Below, piece after piece: positions 17,901-24,910 of a DNA stretch of 31,763 bases. Positions within the stretch are counted from its first letter, which is position 1, and each line of letters starts with the position of its first letter. A program made the position numbers and the translations under genes. Below the pieces are notes generated by a model that had not been told where the DNA came from, did not search any database, and saw nothing but the letters and a program-made list of their open reading frames with translations. The DNA is from DATKPE01 sp033854175 (GTDB lineage: Bacteria; Bacteroidota; Ignavibacteria; UBA10030; SZUA-254): assembly GCA_033854175.1 (NCBI GenBank), contig JAWOKN010000214.1, forward strand, positions 1-31,763, read 5' to 3'.

Positions 17901-18305
17901 AAGCGCTGAGCACGTGTTGCCACTCCACTTAACAACATGATTGGCGACCATTCCACCAACATAGGTAAATTCCCCGCCGACATATACATCGTTATTACTC
18001 ACGGCGAATGCTGTCACTGTTCTATTAAATCCGGGTAACCCGAACCGGCCATCCCATGATGTGTCGGCCGGGTCCGATGACGAATTTGCCTGAATGAATC
18101 TTGGCGCACCGCGGTCGCCGGTCGTCATTTGCCATCCGGTAGGATCAAAGACCCCTTGAATTTTTTCACCCACTCGTATCGTTCCATCCGATCTGAGAAT
18201 ATTCCTTAGGGGTGGGTTTGCATGTTCATTAACATTTATATTCTGACCCAAAACGATATTTGAGAAATAAATTAAAAGGAAGATACATGACATTAGGTGA
18301 GCCAT
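14973..18305 (-). CDS. Large secreted repeat-propeller protein with Hydin-like and T9SS domains
   Basis: 1110 aa. The signal peptide is MAHLMSCIFLLIYFSNIVLG. Residues about 93-735 are 13 full 46-residue repeats (consensus IAKWDGSxWSALGSGxxGxVYALAVxGxDLYVGGxFxxAGGxxANx), with half a repeat before them and a short FARWG start of another after. Residues about 738-835 resemble an ASPM/SPD-2/Hydin Ig-like domain (TLNFGFVRPGETKIDSITITNYG). A module of about 150 residues (WNLLSVPVFVTDSRKSVLFEHA..., GYWLRFKG, GWNLIGSA) is shared with the 348-aa protein at 2298-3344. The last 85 or so residues are a T9SS type-A sorting domain (YPNPFNPTTTIEYALP, ASGIYFYRL). GAGGG lies a few bases before the ATG. Probably a surface binding or adhesion protein; no enzymatic residues seen. 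Confidence 0.9.
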   Translation of the reverse strand: MAHLMSCIFLLIYFSNIVLGQNINVNEHANPPLRNILRSDGTIRVGEKIQGVFDPTGWQMTTGDRGAPRFIQANSSSDPADTSWDGRFGLPGFNRTVTAFAVSNNDVYVGGEFTYVGGMVANHVVKWSGNTCSALGSGVNGYVYALAVIGSDLYVGGYFTSAGGVPASGIARWDGNNWSALGLGVQGIVYALATQGTDLYVGGAFSTAGGVSANNIARWDGTAWNTLDSGLTPGWVNAIAINGNDVYVGGYFFHAGDVNVSNIAKWDGSEWSALGSGISYYVYALAISDTVLYAGGNFATAGGVTANGVASWNGLNWSGFGSGTNGTVCALTLVGTDLYIGGGFTTAGGDTVHYIAKWEGDHWSALGSGTDAFITALATDGTDLYVGGDFYNAGNVKTMRMAKWHSGIWMTLGLGADDEVWAVAVIGKDLYVGGNFVALGGEKIRAIAKWDGSHWSSLGSGITGYVGALAVGGNDLYVGGHIWRAGDEQVSNIVKWDGSKWSSLGPGLDGVVNALVVIGTDLYAGGKFSFSGEDSVSYIAKWDGRKWIPLGTGMSWYVLALAVNGSDLYAGGQFLKAGGVLVNRIAKWDGSKWSALGSGMNAQVYALAVSGSKLYAAGVFTTAGGDSANGVAEWNGSSWSPLSSGISSPQFFSPDGRALAVIGSNLYVGGAFTTAGGVKANYIAKWDGISWSSLGSGLDGIVWTLGVNGSDLYVGGEFSAAGAKCASYFARWGAPSPAFYSTPSTLNFGFVRPGETKIDSITITNYGTSDLIIDSVVSASGEFSAQPSSDTLPPTISHKFHVTFAPISPGPKLSDIMFYYNAFASPSKITVSNAPLLDLSWPLADNWNLLSVPVFVTDSRKSVLFEHAISDAFAYKDGYTIQETLSIGCGYWLRFKGTGNGHISGIATLPESIGVKQGWNLIGSAAITIPTSTITSSLPDMTTSNFFGYADGYKVADTLYPGYGYWVKCDEDGTLILPTSGSMSIKSAAHKIHIVPTNELPPPPPDQQSLSSMRLPKQFFLAQSYPNPFNPTTTIEYALPEDSKVRLRIFNVLGQLVSIVVEGIEKAGYKEVIWNASGNASGIYFYRLEAISVRDPSDSFIQVKKTLLIK
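16122..17936 (-). repeat. Thirteen tandem 138-bp coding repeats (46-aa units)
   Basis: These are residues 124-728 of the 1110-aa protein. Units are 46 residues except one of 47 (unit 3) and one of 52 (unit 12, with an insert around SPQFFSPDGR). Each carries KWDG, W, LGSG, ALA, DLYVGG and AGG at fixed spacing. Nucleotide identity between units is only moderate, so the array is old or under selection to vary. A half unit before (VTAFAVSNNDVYVGGEF) and a start of unit after (FARWG) together could make one more blade by ring closure, giving 14. Confidence 0.9.
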
Positions 18306-18889
18306 ACGACCCTCAAACTTGATTTAACAAATAACAAAATTGATCAGTTAACCCCATCCTACAAACATAGCACCCGAGCCATCAGGGGCGTAGCATCCAC
18401 GTCCATTATCAGTGAACATATGAGAATTCAATCTACCATCTGTAATGAAGATGGTGACGGGATCTGTCGACCAACAAACATAAAGTCGTTCAGGAAGATG
18501 CATTAGGGCATTACACCATGTAAACAGAGATGGTTCTTCACAGTGACTCGCATCTTCACTATTTCGGAATATATGGTAAGAACGCCTACCCAGTGATATC
18601 GTAATTTACGAAATCAACCACATAAAATAAACCAATACCTCAAGTCTAAAACTTTCTGAACGTATATAAAGCATTGATAATATTCGAGATGTGCATTCTA
18701 AAAATTAATGAATTTGTTGGGGATTATAGGTCCAGTATCTCTATACACGCCGAAATATTTTGTTTATTAGGTTCAATTATTTCACTCGGTACCCAGCGAC
18801 ACCCGTTCAACTTTAACGACGCCATAGTATACAATATCCCCAGTCGAATGAATAAGCCGAGGATTGTCTATACTAATTTGCGGAATTAC
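18306..18889. other. Intergenic region without recognisable gene
   Basis: A/T-rich, with several short ORFs on the plus strand that show no protein character. It separates the start of the 1110-aa gene from the 3' end of a degraded T9SS gene. It should contain the minus-strand promoter of the 1110-aa gene near 18306-18360. I find no convincing repeat or hairpin. Confidence 0.5.
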
Positions 18890-19564
18890 TTAATTGATGA
18901 GGATCGTCTTCATTACCCGATTAAAAGATCCAGCCTGTAACTTATAAAAATAAACACCACTTGCCAATGAGGATCCATCAAATTCAACAAATTTGTATCC
19001 TGCAGATTGAAATTCATCTATCAAGACTCGAATTTCCTGCCCCAGCATATTATACACCTTTAACATAAGTTGAACATCTTCTGGTAAGGCGTATGAAATC
19101 TGCGTTGTTGGATTAAAGGGATTCGGAGCATTCTAGTTAAGATAAGACGACGCGGGAATCAGCTGGCCCTCGTTCAATTGTCGCCTTGCTGTTTTCTGAT
19201 ATTCATGAAACGGATCAATAGCGATCGGTTGCAATACCAGATTTCCACCATTGCCTCGCTTTTGAAGTATAACACTCCCTGTGTTAGAAAGAGAAATTCG
19301 ACCGCCAATCCCATTTCCCTTGACATGCCCATTCAGAATAAGATTGTATGTCACTGCATTCGCCGCATGGTAATTCCATTTGAAGGTAATAGGATATGCG
19401 ATATCTTTCATCCATATTGGAAGATCAACGGTCGTGTCATTTGCTGGTACATGCTCTATAATTTTACCTGATTGAAACCGCACATCGAACACACCCGTAG
19501 GTCCCTCTGGAGGCATTTCGTCATTACGCGGTCCTGGTCTACCCCAAGAGGTGATCCAACCCAT
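18890..19564 (-). pseudogene. 5'-truncated T9SS cargo gene interrupted by an amber stop
   Basis: The frame from 19564 encodes 143 residues (MGWITSWGRPGPRNDE..., FDVRFQSGKIIEHVP, PIWMKDIAYPITFKW, ending PASSYLN) and stops at TAG, 19135-19133. The same frame continues with no further stop for 80 codons: NAPNPFNPTTQISYALP, VYNMLGQEIRVLI, SAGYKFVEFDG, LASGVYFYKLQAG, ending at TAA 18892-18890. That is a complete T9SS type-A sorting domain. In related tails the position of the TAG is normally Gln (LxQNYPNPFNP), so a single C-to-T change (CAG to TAG) explains it. The 5' side also lacks a signal peptide, and an in-frame stop lies 7 codons before the ATG. This points to a remnant. Amber readthrough is a less likely alternative. 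Confidence 0.85.
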
Positions 19565-19650
19565 ATATGAGTATATGAGTCATGCTTGAATGTTGCCGCC
19601 TGGTATTGTAGATTGGAAGGAATTGTACAAAATTTTCGGAGAAACGCAGC

Positions 19651-21006
19651 ATGCGACGATTCTTATTAATGATCTTCATATTTGGTGCGACGGTCTCGCC
19701 CCTTTATGCCCAACGTATTGGCGGTAATCCGGCTATTGAACTCATCCTCCGGGAGATCTCGGAAGATAGTATGCGTAATACCATGGAAACGTTGGTGGGC
19801 TTCGGAACCCGGCATACACTATCTGACACCGGAAGCTCTATCCGTGGCATCGGTGCCGCACGAAGGTGGATCAAAATGAAATTCGAGCAGTATGCCATGA
19901 GCTCCCGCGGGAGACTCCACGTCAGTTTTCATGAATCAATCGCAAAACGGTCGCGACGGATCCCATCCTCTGCAAAAATAGTGAATGTGGTCGCTTCACT
20001 CGCGCCGTCTGATACCCAATCGGCTTCTGCGCGGAGGATGATCATTGTCTGTGGCCATTATGACTCAAGGGCAACGGATGTGATGGATTCAACTTCGGAT
20101 GCACCCGGGGCGGATGATGACGGTAGCGGTACAGCACTCACCCTGGAACTCGCACGAGTTTTGAGCAAATACGAGTTTAATGCGAAACTTCTTTTCATTT
20201 GCTTCGCCGGAGAAGAACAGGGACTTTTGGGTTCGACCGCCTGGGCGGGCATGGCGCAAGAAAACAGGTTGCCCGTTGAAGCCGTCCTGAGTAACGACAT
20301 CGTTGGAGGGATTGAGGGGGGAAACGGGGAAATCGACAGCACCCATATTCGCATATTTTCCGAAGCGTTTACTGCAGGCGACACGGCAGCAGTACTCCAG
20401 CGAAAGAACAGCCTTGGCCTCGAAAATGACGGTGAATCCCGCTCACTCGCCCGATATTGCAAAGAGATCGGGGAGAACTATGTTCCCGGGATCACAGTGG
20501 AAATGATCTATCGGCTGGATAGATTTCTGCGCGGAGGGGATCATGTCCCATTCCACCAAAGAGGATATGCCGCCGTTCGTGTCAGCGAATCGAAAGAGAA
20601 TTATGATCATCAACATCAGAACATCAGGGTGGAAAACGGTCATGAGTTCGGCGACTTGACGAAATTTGTAAATTTTCGATACCTTGCAAAGGTCGCCCGT
20701 GTAAACGCGGCCGTGGTGGCTACACTTGCCAGAGCACCTACATCACCCACGAAAGCGCTCGTTGCAACAGACGTGCTCGAGTATACGACGAGACTCTCAT
20801 GGAAACCCTGTCATGAGCGTCAGTTGGCCGGATACGTGATCCGCTGGAGGAAAACATCGTCGCCGGTATGGGATAATTCCTTTCAGTTCACAACTGACAC
20901 GACCGTCACTCTCAAGCTCTCGAAAGACGATTACCTGTTCGGAATTCAATCTGTTGATGAATCCGGGGATGTGAGTCTACCCGCGATACCACTGCCGGGC
21001 AGGTGA
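19651..21006 (+). CDS. Secreted M28-family zinc metallopeptidase
   Basis: 451 aa. The signal peptide is RRFLLMIFIFGATVSPLYAQ. Dinuclear-zinc peptidase signatures are in order: H136 and D138 in CGHYDSR, the bridging Asp in GADDDGSG (D155-D157), the catalytic and ligand Glu pair E188/E189 in CFAGEEQGLLGS, an Asp in LSNDIVGG, and a His in GGDHVPFHQRGY. All expected ligands are present, so it is probably an active aminopeptidase or related exopeptidase in the periplasm or outside. Residues about 365-451 look like a fibronectin type III domain (TRLSWKPCHERQLAGYVIRWR). No T9SS tail. GGAGA lies 9 bases before the ATG. It is transcribed away from the degraded T9SS gene and toward the M16 peptidase. 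Confidence 0.92.
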   Translation: MRRFLLMIFIFGATVSPLYAQRIGGNPAIELILREISEDSMRNTMETLVGFGTRHTLSDTGSSIRGIGAARRWIKMKFEQYAMSSRGRLHVSFHESIAKRSRRIPSSAKIVNVVASLAPSDTQSASARRMIIVCGHYDSRATDVMDSTSDAPGADDDGSGTALTLELARVLSKYEFNAKLLFICFAGEEQGLLGSTAWAGMAQENRLPVEAVLSNDIVGGIEGGNGEIDSTHIRIFSEAFTAGDTAAVLQRKNSLGLENDGESRSLARYCKEIGENYVPGITVEMIYRLDRFLRGGDHVPFHQRGYAAVRVSESKENYDHQHQNIRVENGHEFGDLTKFVNFRYLAKVARVNAAVVATLARAPTSPTKALVATDVLEYTTRLSWKPCHERQLAGYVIRWRKTSSPVWDNSFQFTTDTTVTLKLSKDDYLFGIQSVDESGDVSLPAIPLPGR

Positions 21007-21240
21007 CAGAGGTAAGATACTCATGAAAGGAAACGCGCCAATCTTCATCAGGATGGGTCGATGAAAGCGCAACAATATTGTGTCGATCCAATTTCATCAA
21101 AGGGACTATCCTGACCGGGACAACCCCGATCCTCGTTCCCGCCGCCTTCGATATCACCGTCGGATATTGCCGTCAGAGAGTGTGAACAAACTCTTGGATC
21201 AAATGTGTGGGTTGTGGAAACTTCCTACTCCGGCTACTAG

Positions 21241-21274
21241 AGGAACTCACAACATCTGTGGGTTCCTTCAATTT
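21241..21274 (+). terminator. Rho-independent terminator after the M28 peptidase gene
   Basis: An 11-bp stem with a 5-base loop, then a T-rich run on the plus strand. It lies 235 bp after the stop of the M28 gene, so it could end a long 3' UTR or an unidentified transcript. Confidence 0.6.
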
Positions 21275-21332
21275 TTAAGCAGTTTATCAGGGATAGGGGT
21301 CAAAGGTGGGATGCGCCTGAGGTAGACTCTGG
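21241..21332 (+). repeat. Dispersed terminator-type repeat, family 1, copy B (complete)
   Basis: A hairpin AGGAACTCACA/TGTGGGTTCCT (11 bp with one G-T pair, loop ACATC) is followed by TCAATTTTT and then a conserved 60-bp tail shared with 1-85. The block 'aaaggtgggatgcgcctga' and the six bases after it are identical in both copies. The tail is not needed for termination, so its conservation indicates a dispersed element rather than chance similarity of terminators. Confidence 0.75.
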
Positions 21333-21353
21333 CACTCAGCACATGGTCAGTAC

Positions 21354-21383
21354 GCAAACGCCCCTCAAACGAGGGGCGTTTGC
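21354..21383. terminator. Bidirectional hairpin between M28 and M16 genes
   Basis: A perfect 13-bp inverted repeat GCAAACGCCCCTC / GAGGGGCGTTTGC with an AAAC loop. It is placed 21 bp downstream of the minus-strand M16 stop. There is little T-tract on either side, but the stem is very stable. Confidence 0.75.
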
Positions 21384-21404
21384 ATTGCCACGGGGTTCTA
21401 GGCT

Positions 21405-24266
21405 CTATTTCACAGCTGGATTTGCATCTTTATCAATCAGGACAGGATCACCGAGACCAAGCTCTTTTAATTTTGCGAACTGGGTCTCCTTATCTCCCAC
21501 GACAAGATAGACCATCGCATCCGGCTTCAGATACTTTTGGGCGAGTTCCTTCTCTTCCTGGGTCGTCATATTCTTAACGATGGTTTCATTTCTGCGCACA
21601 TAGTCCTCGGGCACACCATAGAGGACGACAGGTAACAGCATTGCGCTCAACTGCTGGAGTGTTTCGAATCGTCCGGCATTGCTCTTTATCAAAACGGACT
21701 TCACCTGATTGAGATCCTCCTCGGAGAGACCATTTCGGTATTTTGCCACCTCATCCTTGATAATCTGACACGTCTCAAACGTCGAATTACTCTGCACTTG
21801 TGTTGTTGCCTTGAAGCTCCCCGGATATTCCGATCCACTGAACGAGGAACGCGCACCATAGGTAAAAGATTTTGTTTCGCGCAGGATCATGTTGAGAATA
21901 CCCGAGAAATCACCGCCCAGTTTATGATTCATGACGATCGTCTTGTAGTAATCCGGATCATTATACCGCAATCCGAGATGACCGGCTGAGACCACTGACT
22001 GACGGGCATGGGGAACATCGACGAAGTACACCCCCGGCTTCGCTGATTGGGCGATCTTCACATCAGGAAATTCGACCACTTTCCCATTCCAGGCAGAAAG
22101 TGTTCCGATGAGCTGCATCGCCTTTTCCTTGGTGACATCGCCAACGACAATAACCTTTGCCACGGTTGGAGAATACGCGGTGGCATAATACGCCTTGAGA
22201 TCATCCAGTGTGATTGTCTGAATGCTATTTTGTGTGCCCATGGCTGAATTGGAAAGGATGCAGTCCTTACCGTAGACCAGCTTATCAAAGACTCTGGATG
22301 AAATCGTCGTCGGCATCCGCTCGGACCTTTTAAGTTGTTCGATCGTCTGGGTCTTTGCCAGGCCGAATTCCTTCTCATCCCATCGGGGTTCCAGAAGCAT
22401 TTCCTTTGCAAGCGCCATTGTTTCGGTCAGTTTGCTGGCAAGACAGCTACCGGTCAGCGTCGTGGCCTCTTCGTTGGCCGAGAGGGAGACATTGGCACCC
22501 AGATCGTCGATCGCCTCCCTCAGTTCGACCGGCGTTTTCGACCTTGTCCCTTCATTCATCAGACGGGCGGTAAGATACGCTGTCCCGATCTTCTCCGGCG
22601 GATCGAGCATCATGCCGCCCTTCAGGATAATCGAGAACTGCGCAATAGGAAGTTTGTTGTCCACAATACCGAACACTGGTATCCCGTTTTCGGTTTTCTC
22701 CGTCCACAGAGAGGGAAGCTGGACTGATGGGTCCGGACCCGGAACCGGTTCTTTCGTACGGTCAATTTTTGAGGGGATGGGCCGGGGTTTGTAATCCCCC
22801 GCGTCCTTATTTTTTGTTCCTTGCTTATCGATGGATTCTTCCGGAACAATGAACGGGGTGGAATTCGCTGCCGCCAGGTCAGTCTTCCCTTTCGGAACGA
22901 TGCTGGTCATGACAAAATTCTTTCCCTTGATGTACTGGTTGTATACCCTCCAGACATCCTCCCTGGTCACCTTCAGAGCATTCTGCAGATCCGTTGCCAT
23001 GAAATCGGGTGAACCGGTAAAGATCAGATAATCGGACAGGCGCATTGCCTTGCCGAGAACGCTCGATATGGAATTATAAAATCTGAATTCAAGGCCTGCC
23101 TTCTGGCGTTCAACATCCTGATCGGTAAAACCTTCCTTCTCAAACCTCGCGAATGCTTCATCGATTGCGGCCTCAACGTCGCTCAGCTTGACATCCGGGA
23201 ATGCGCGGACAGTTATCTGAAACGATCCTGCAATTTCCCCTCCATTCTGGGATGCGGAAACCGACGCACCACCGCCGCCGCCGCCACGTCCGAACCCCCC
23301 GCCTCCGATTCCCGCAGGAGCAAGTTTCTTTTCTTCGACGAGCACCTTATACAGCGGAGATTTCTTCGTTCCTGCGAGAATGCGGGCAAGGAATGTAAGG
23401 GCATAGGAATCCTTATTATAGTTTTCCACTGTCGGGAAGGCGATGCTCAGCTGCGGAGCATTTGCCAAATTATCCTCGTACAGTGCCCGTTTTGATTCGT
23501 TCATGCTGACGGGCATTTTTGGCATGAGTGGAGGTGCCGGAGACGAGGGGATCTCTGCAAAATATTCATCTATCCATTGTTTCACCTGCGCGACATCGAT
23601 GTCGCCGGCAACCACCAGTGTTGCATTACTGGGTCCGTAGAACTTATTGTGAAAATTGATGGCGTCCTGGATAGATGCATTCGAGAGATCTTCGAGGGAC
23701 CCTATAACCTGCCAATTGTATGGATGGTTGTCGGGGTACATCAATTTATCCATGATGTAACCAGACTGCGAGTACGGGGTATTATCACCCTGGCGTTTTT
23801 CATTCTGGACGACATTCTGCTGCGTCGTAAAGGTTGCTGGCGTGAACTTGCTCAGAAGGTAACCCATCCGATCGGATTCCATCCAGAGGGCAAGCTCAAC
23901 GGCATTCCTGGGAACGACTTCAAAATAGTTCGTCCGGTCGTTGTTTGTGGAGCCATTGATGTTCGACGCACCTGCGGTCTGCAATTTCTTAAACCACATT
24001 CCCTGGGGAATATCCTGGGATTCGTTGAATCGCAGATGTTCGAAAAGATGGGCAAATCCCGTGCGTCCTTTTTCCTCCCGTGCCGATCCGACATGATAGA
24101 CAACATAGACTGCGGCAATAGGATCAGATTTGTCCACATGAAGAATGACGGTCATACCGTTCGATAGCTTATACATCTCGTACGGGATCTTAAATTCCCC
24201 TGCATCTCTGGCATGTGCCGGGATGACAAAGGAAACAGCAAAGAGAAACAGGAGCAGTATATGCAT
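21405..24266 (-). CDS. Secreted M16-family zinc metallopeptidase (two-lobed, pitrilysin type)
   Basis: The frame opens at 24374, but the start at 24266 is preferred. It is preceded by GAAAGGAC and gives a proper signal peptide (HILLLFLFAVSFVIPAHA); the upstream 36 residues do not resemble one. Product 953 aa. The N-terminal lobe has the inverted zinc motif HLFEH (H73, E76, H77) and a downstream Glu in VVQNEKRQ near 156. The C-terminal lobe (from about 520, ENGIPVFGIVDNKLPIAQFSI; LMNEGTRSKTPVELREAIDDLG) lacks the motif, as expected for the inactive half of the clam shell. A Gly-rich loop (GGGGFGRGGGGGG) lies between. It is probably a periplasmic peptidase degrading peptides held in its chamber. 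It is convergent with the M28 peptidase. Confidence 0.93.
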   Translation of the reverse strand: MHILLLFLFAVSFVIPAHARDAGEFKIPYEMYKLSNGMTVILHVDKSDPIAAVYVVYHVGSAREEKGRTGFAHLFEHLRFNESQDIPQGMWFKKLQTAGASNINGSTNNDRTNYFEVVPRNAVELALWMESDRMGYLLSKFTPATFTTQQNVVQNEKRQGDNTPYSQSGYIMDKLMYPDNHPYNWQVIGSLEDLSNASIQDAINFHNKFYGPSNATLVVAGDIDVAQVKQWIDEYFAEIPSSPAPPLMPKMPVSMNESKRALYEDNLANAPQLSIAFPTVENYNKDSYALTFLARILAGTKKSPLYKVLVEEKKLAPAGIGGGGFGRGGGGGGASVSASQNGGEIAGSFQITVRAFPDVKLSDVEAAIDEAFARFEKEGFTDQDVERQKAGLEFRFYNSISSVLGKAMRLSDYLIFTGSPDFMATDLQNALKVTREDVWRVYNQYIKGKNFVMTSIVPKGKTDLAAANSTPFIVPEESIDKQGTKNKDAGDYKPRPIPSKIDRTKEPVPGPDPSVQLPSLWTEKTENGIPVFGIVDNKLPIAQFSIILKGGMMLDPPEKIGTAYLTARLMNEGTRSKTPVELREAIDDLGANVSLSANEEATTLTGSCLASKLTETMALAKEMLLEPRWDEKEFGLAKTQTIEQLKRSERMPTTISSRVFDKLVYGKDCILSNSAMGTQNSIQTITLDDLKAYYATAYSPTVAKVIVVGDVTKEKAMQLIGTLSAWNGKVVEFPDVKIAQSAKPGVYFVDVPHARQSVVSAGHLGLRYNDPDYYKTIVMNHKLGGDFSGILNMILRETKSFTYGARSSFSGSEYPGSFKATTQVQSNSTFETCQIIKDEVAKYRNGLSEEDLNQVKSVLIKSNAGRFETLQQLSAMLLPVVLYGVPEDYVRRNETIVKNMTTQEEKELAQKYLKPDAMVYLVVGDKETQFAKLKELGLGDPVLIDKDANPAVK

Positions 24267-24543
24267 ATTGTCCTTTCGGGAAAAATGTGTGATAGATTTG
24301 AGTTCAATGAAAGCTGGCATCAGTGTACGAAAAATTACCTGCCGGTGCAACCGGTTCTCGTCAAGGAGGGCCATCCCAGTCGAGCCATTGACGCTGTCGA
24401 TACCCGTCTACAGAGCATATGTCAAGAACCGACGGTGGTTTTTTGACCAGACCCCTTATAGTGTACCAAACTAAACCTGGTAATTTCCTCTATTCAGGTC
24501 AAATCCGGGGATGAACAGCATCATTAAGCCGCGTCTCCATCAC

Positions 24544-24732
24544 TCAGATCACTTTCCAGTACGGGGGGACGCACAACAGGCCGTCGGCGATCCACTTCAC
24601 TTCTGCCCCCGTATGAAGCAAGAGTCCGGGCAGGGTGGCTATACCATCTTCTTTCTTAAAGAGTAAAAGGTGGCGAGCATCGGAAAGGCGCGGCCAGGAA
24701 GTCCTTTTCACTTCTACAGGTAGGAGTTTCCT
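24544..24732 (-). pseudogene. C-terminal remnant of a DUF4143-type (AAA_14) ATPase
   Basis: 62 codons without Met, between TAG (24735-24733) and TGA (24546-24544). The reading is KLLPVEVKRTS..., LSDARHLLLFKKEDG, GLLLHTGAEVKWIADG, LLCVPPYWKVI. This matches the ending of DUF4143-containing ATPases as I know them: a nuclease-like 'PVEVK' strand, an 'aDarhL..F' helix, then 'GLLLHtG.ev.wi...lla.PWw.vi'. These proteins are often mobile or toxin-linked genes and are frequently decayed. The ATPase part is absent upstream, where the radical SAM gene ends at 24911. The assignment is from pattern memory. Confidence 0.6.
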
Positions 24733-24910
24733 CTAATAACAGACGACAGAAAGGATCGTCGGCATGAACATGGTGAACGCAGGAAAAGAAACGAATCACG
24801 TCAGACGGTATCTGGACTCAGGATTGCTGGCTGGCCTGACTTTGTATTCAGGGAGATACACGTAATGAAATATTTTGCCCCTTTTCGAGTCAGGATGAAA
24901 AAAGTGGAGG

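Larger units (their letters stand above)
21007..21404. other. Intergenic region between convergent peptidase genes
   Basis: 21007-21240 holds no supported gene. The remainder consists of the family 1 terminator repeat (21241-21332) and a strong symmetric hairpin (21354-21383). Both fit a convergent-transcription boundary. Confidence 0.6.

Noticed and set aside
16122..17936. Regularly spaced repeats considered as a CRISPR-like array
   Set aside because: The 138-bp period is a multiple of three, the units encode conserved 46-residue blades in one frame, and there are no short identical repeats separated by unique spacers.
24267..24374. 36-codon N-terminal extension of the M16 peptidase
   Set aside because: No Shine-Dalgarno and no signal peptide; the internal ATG at 24266 has both.
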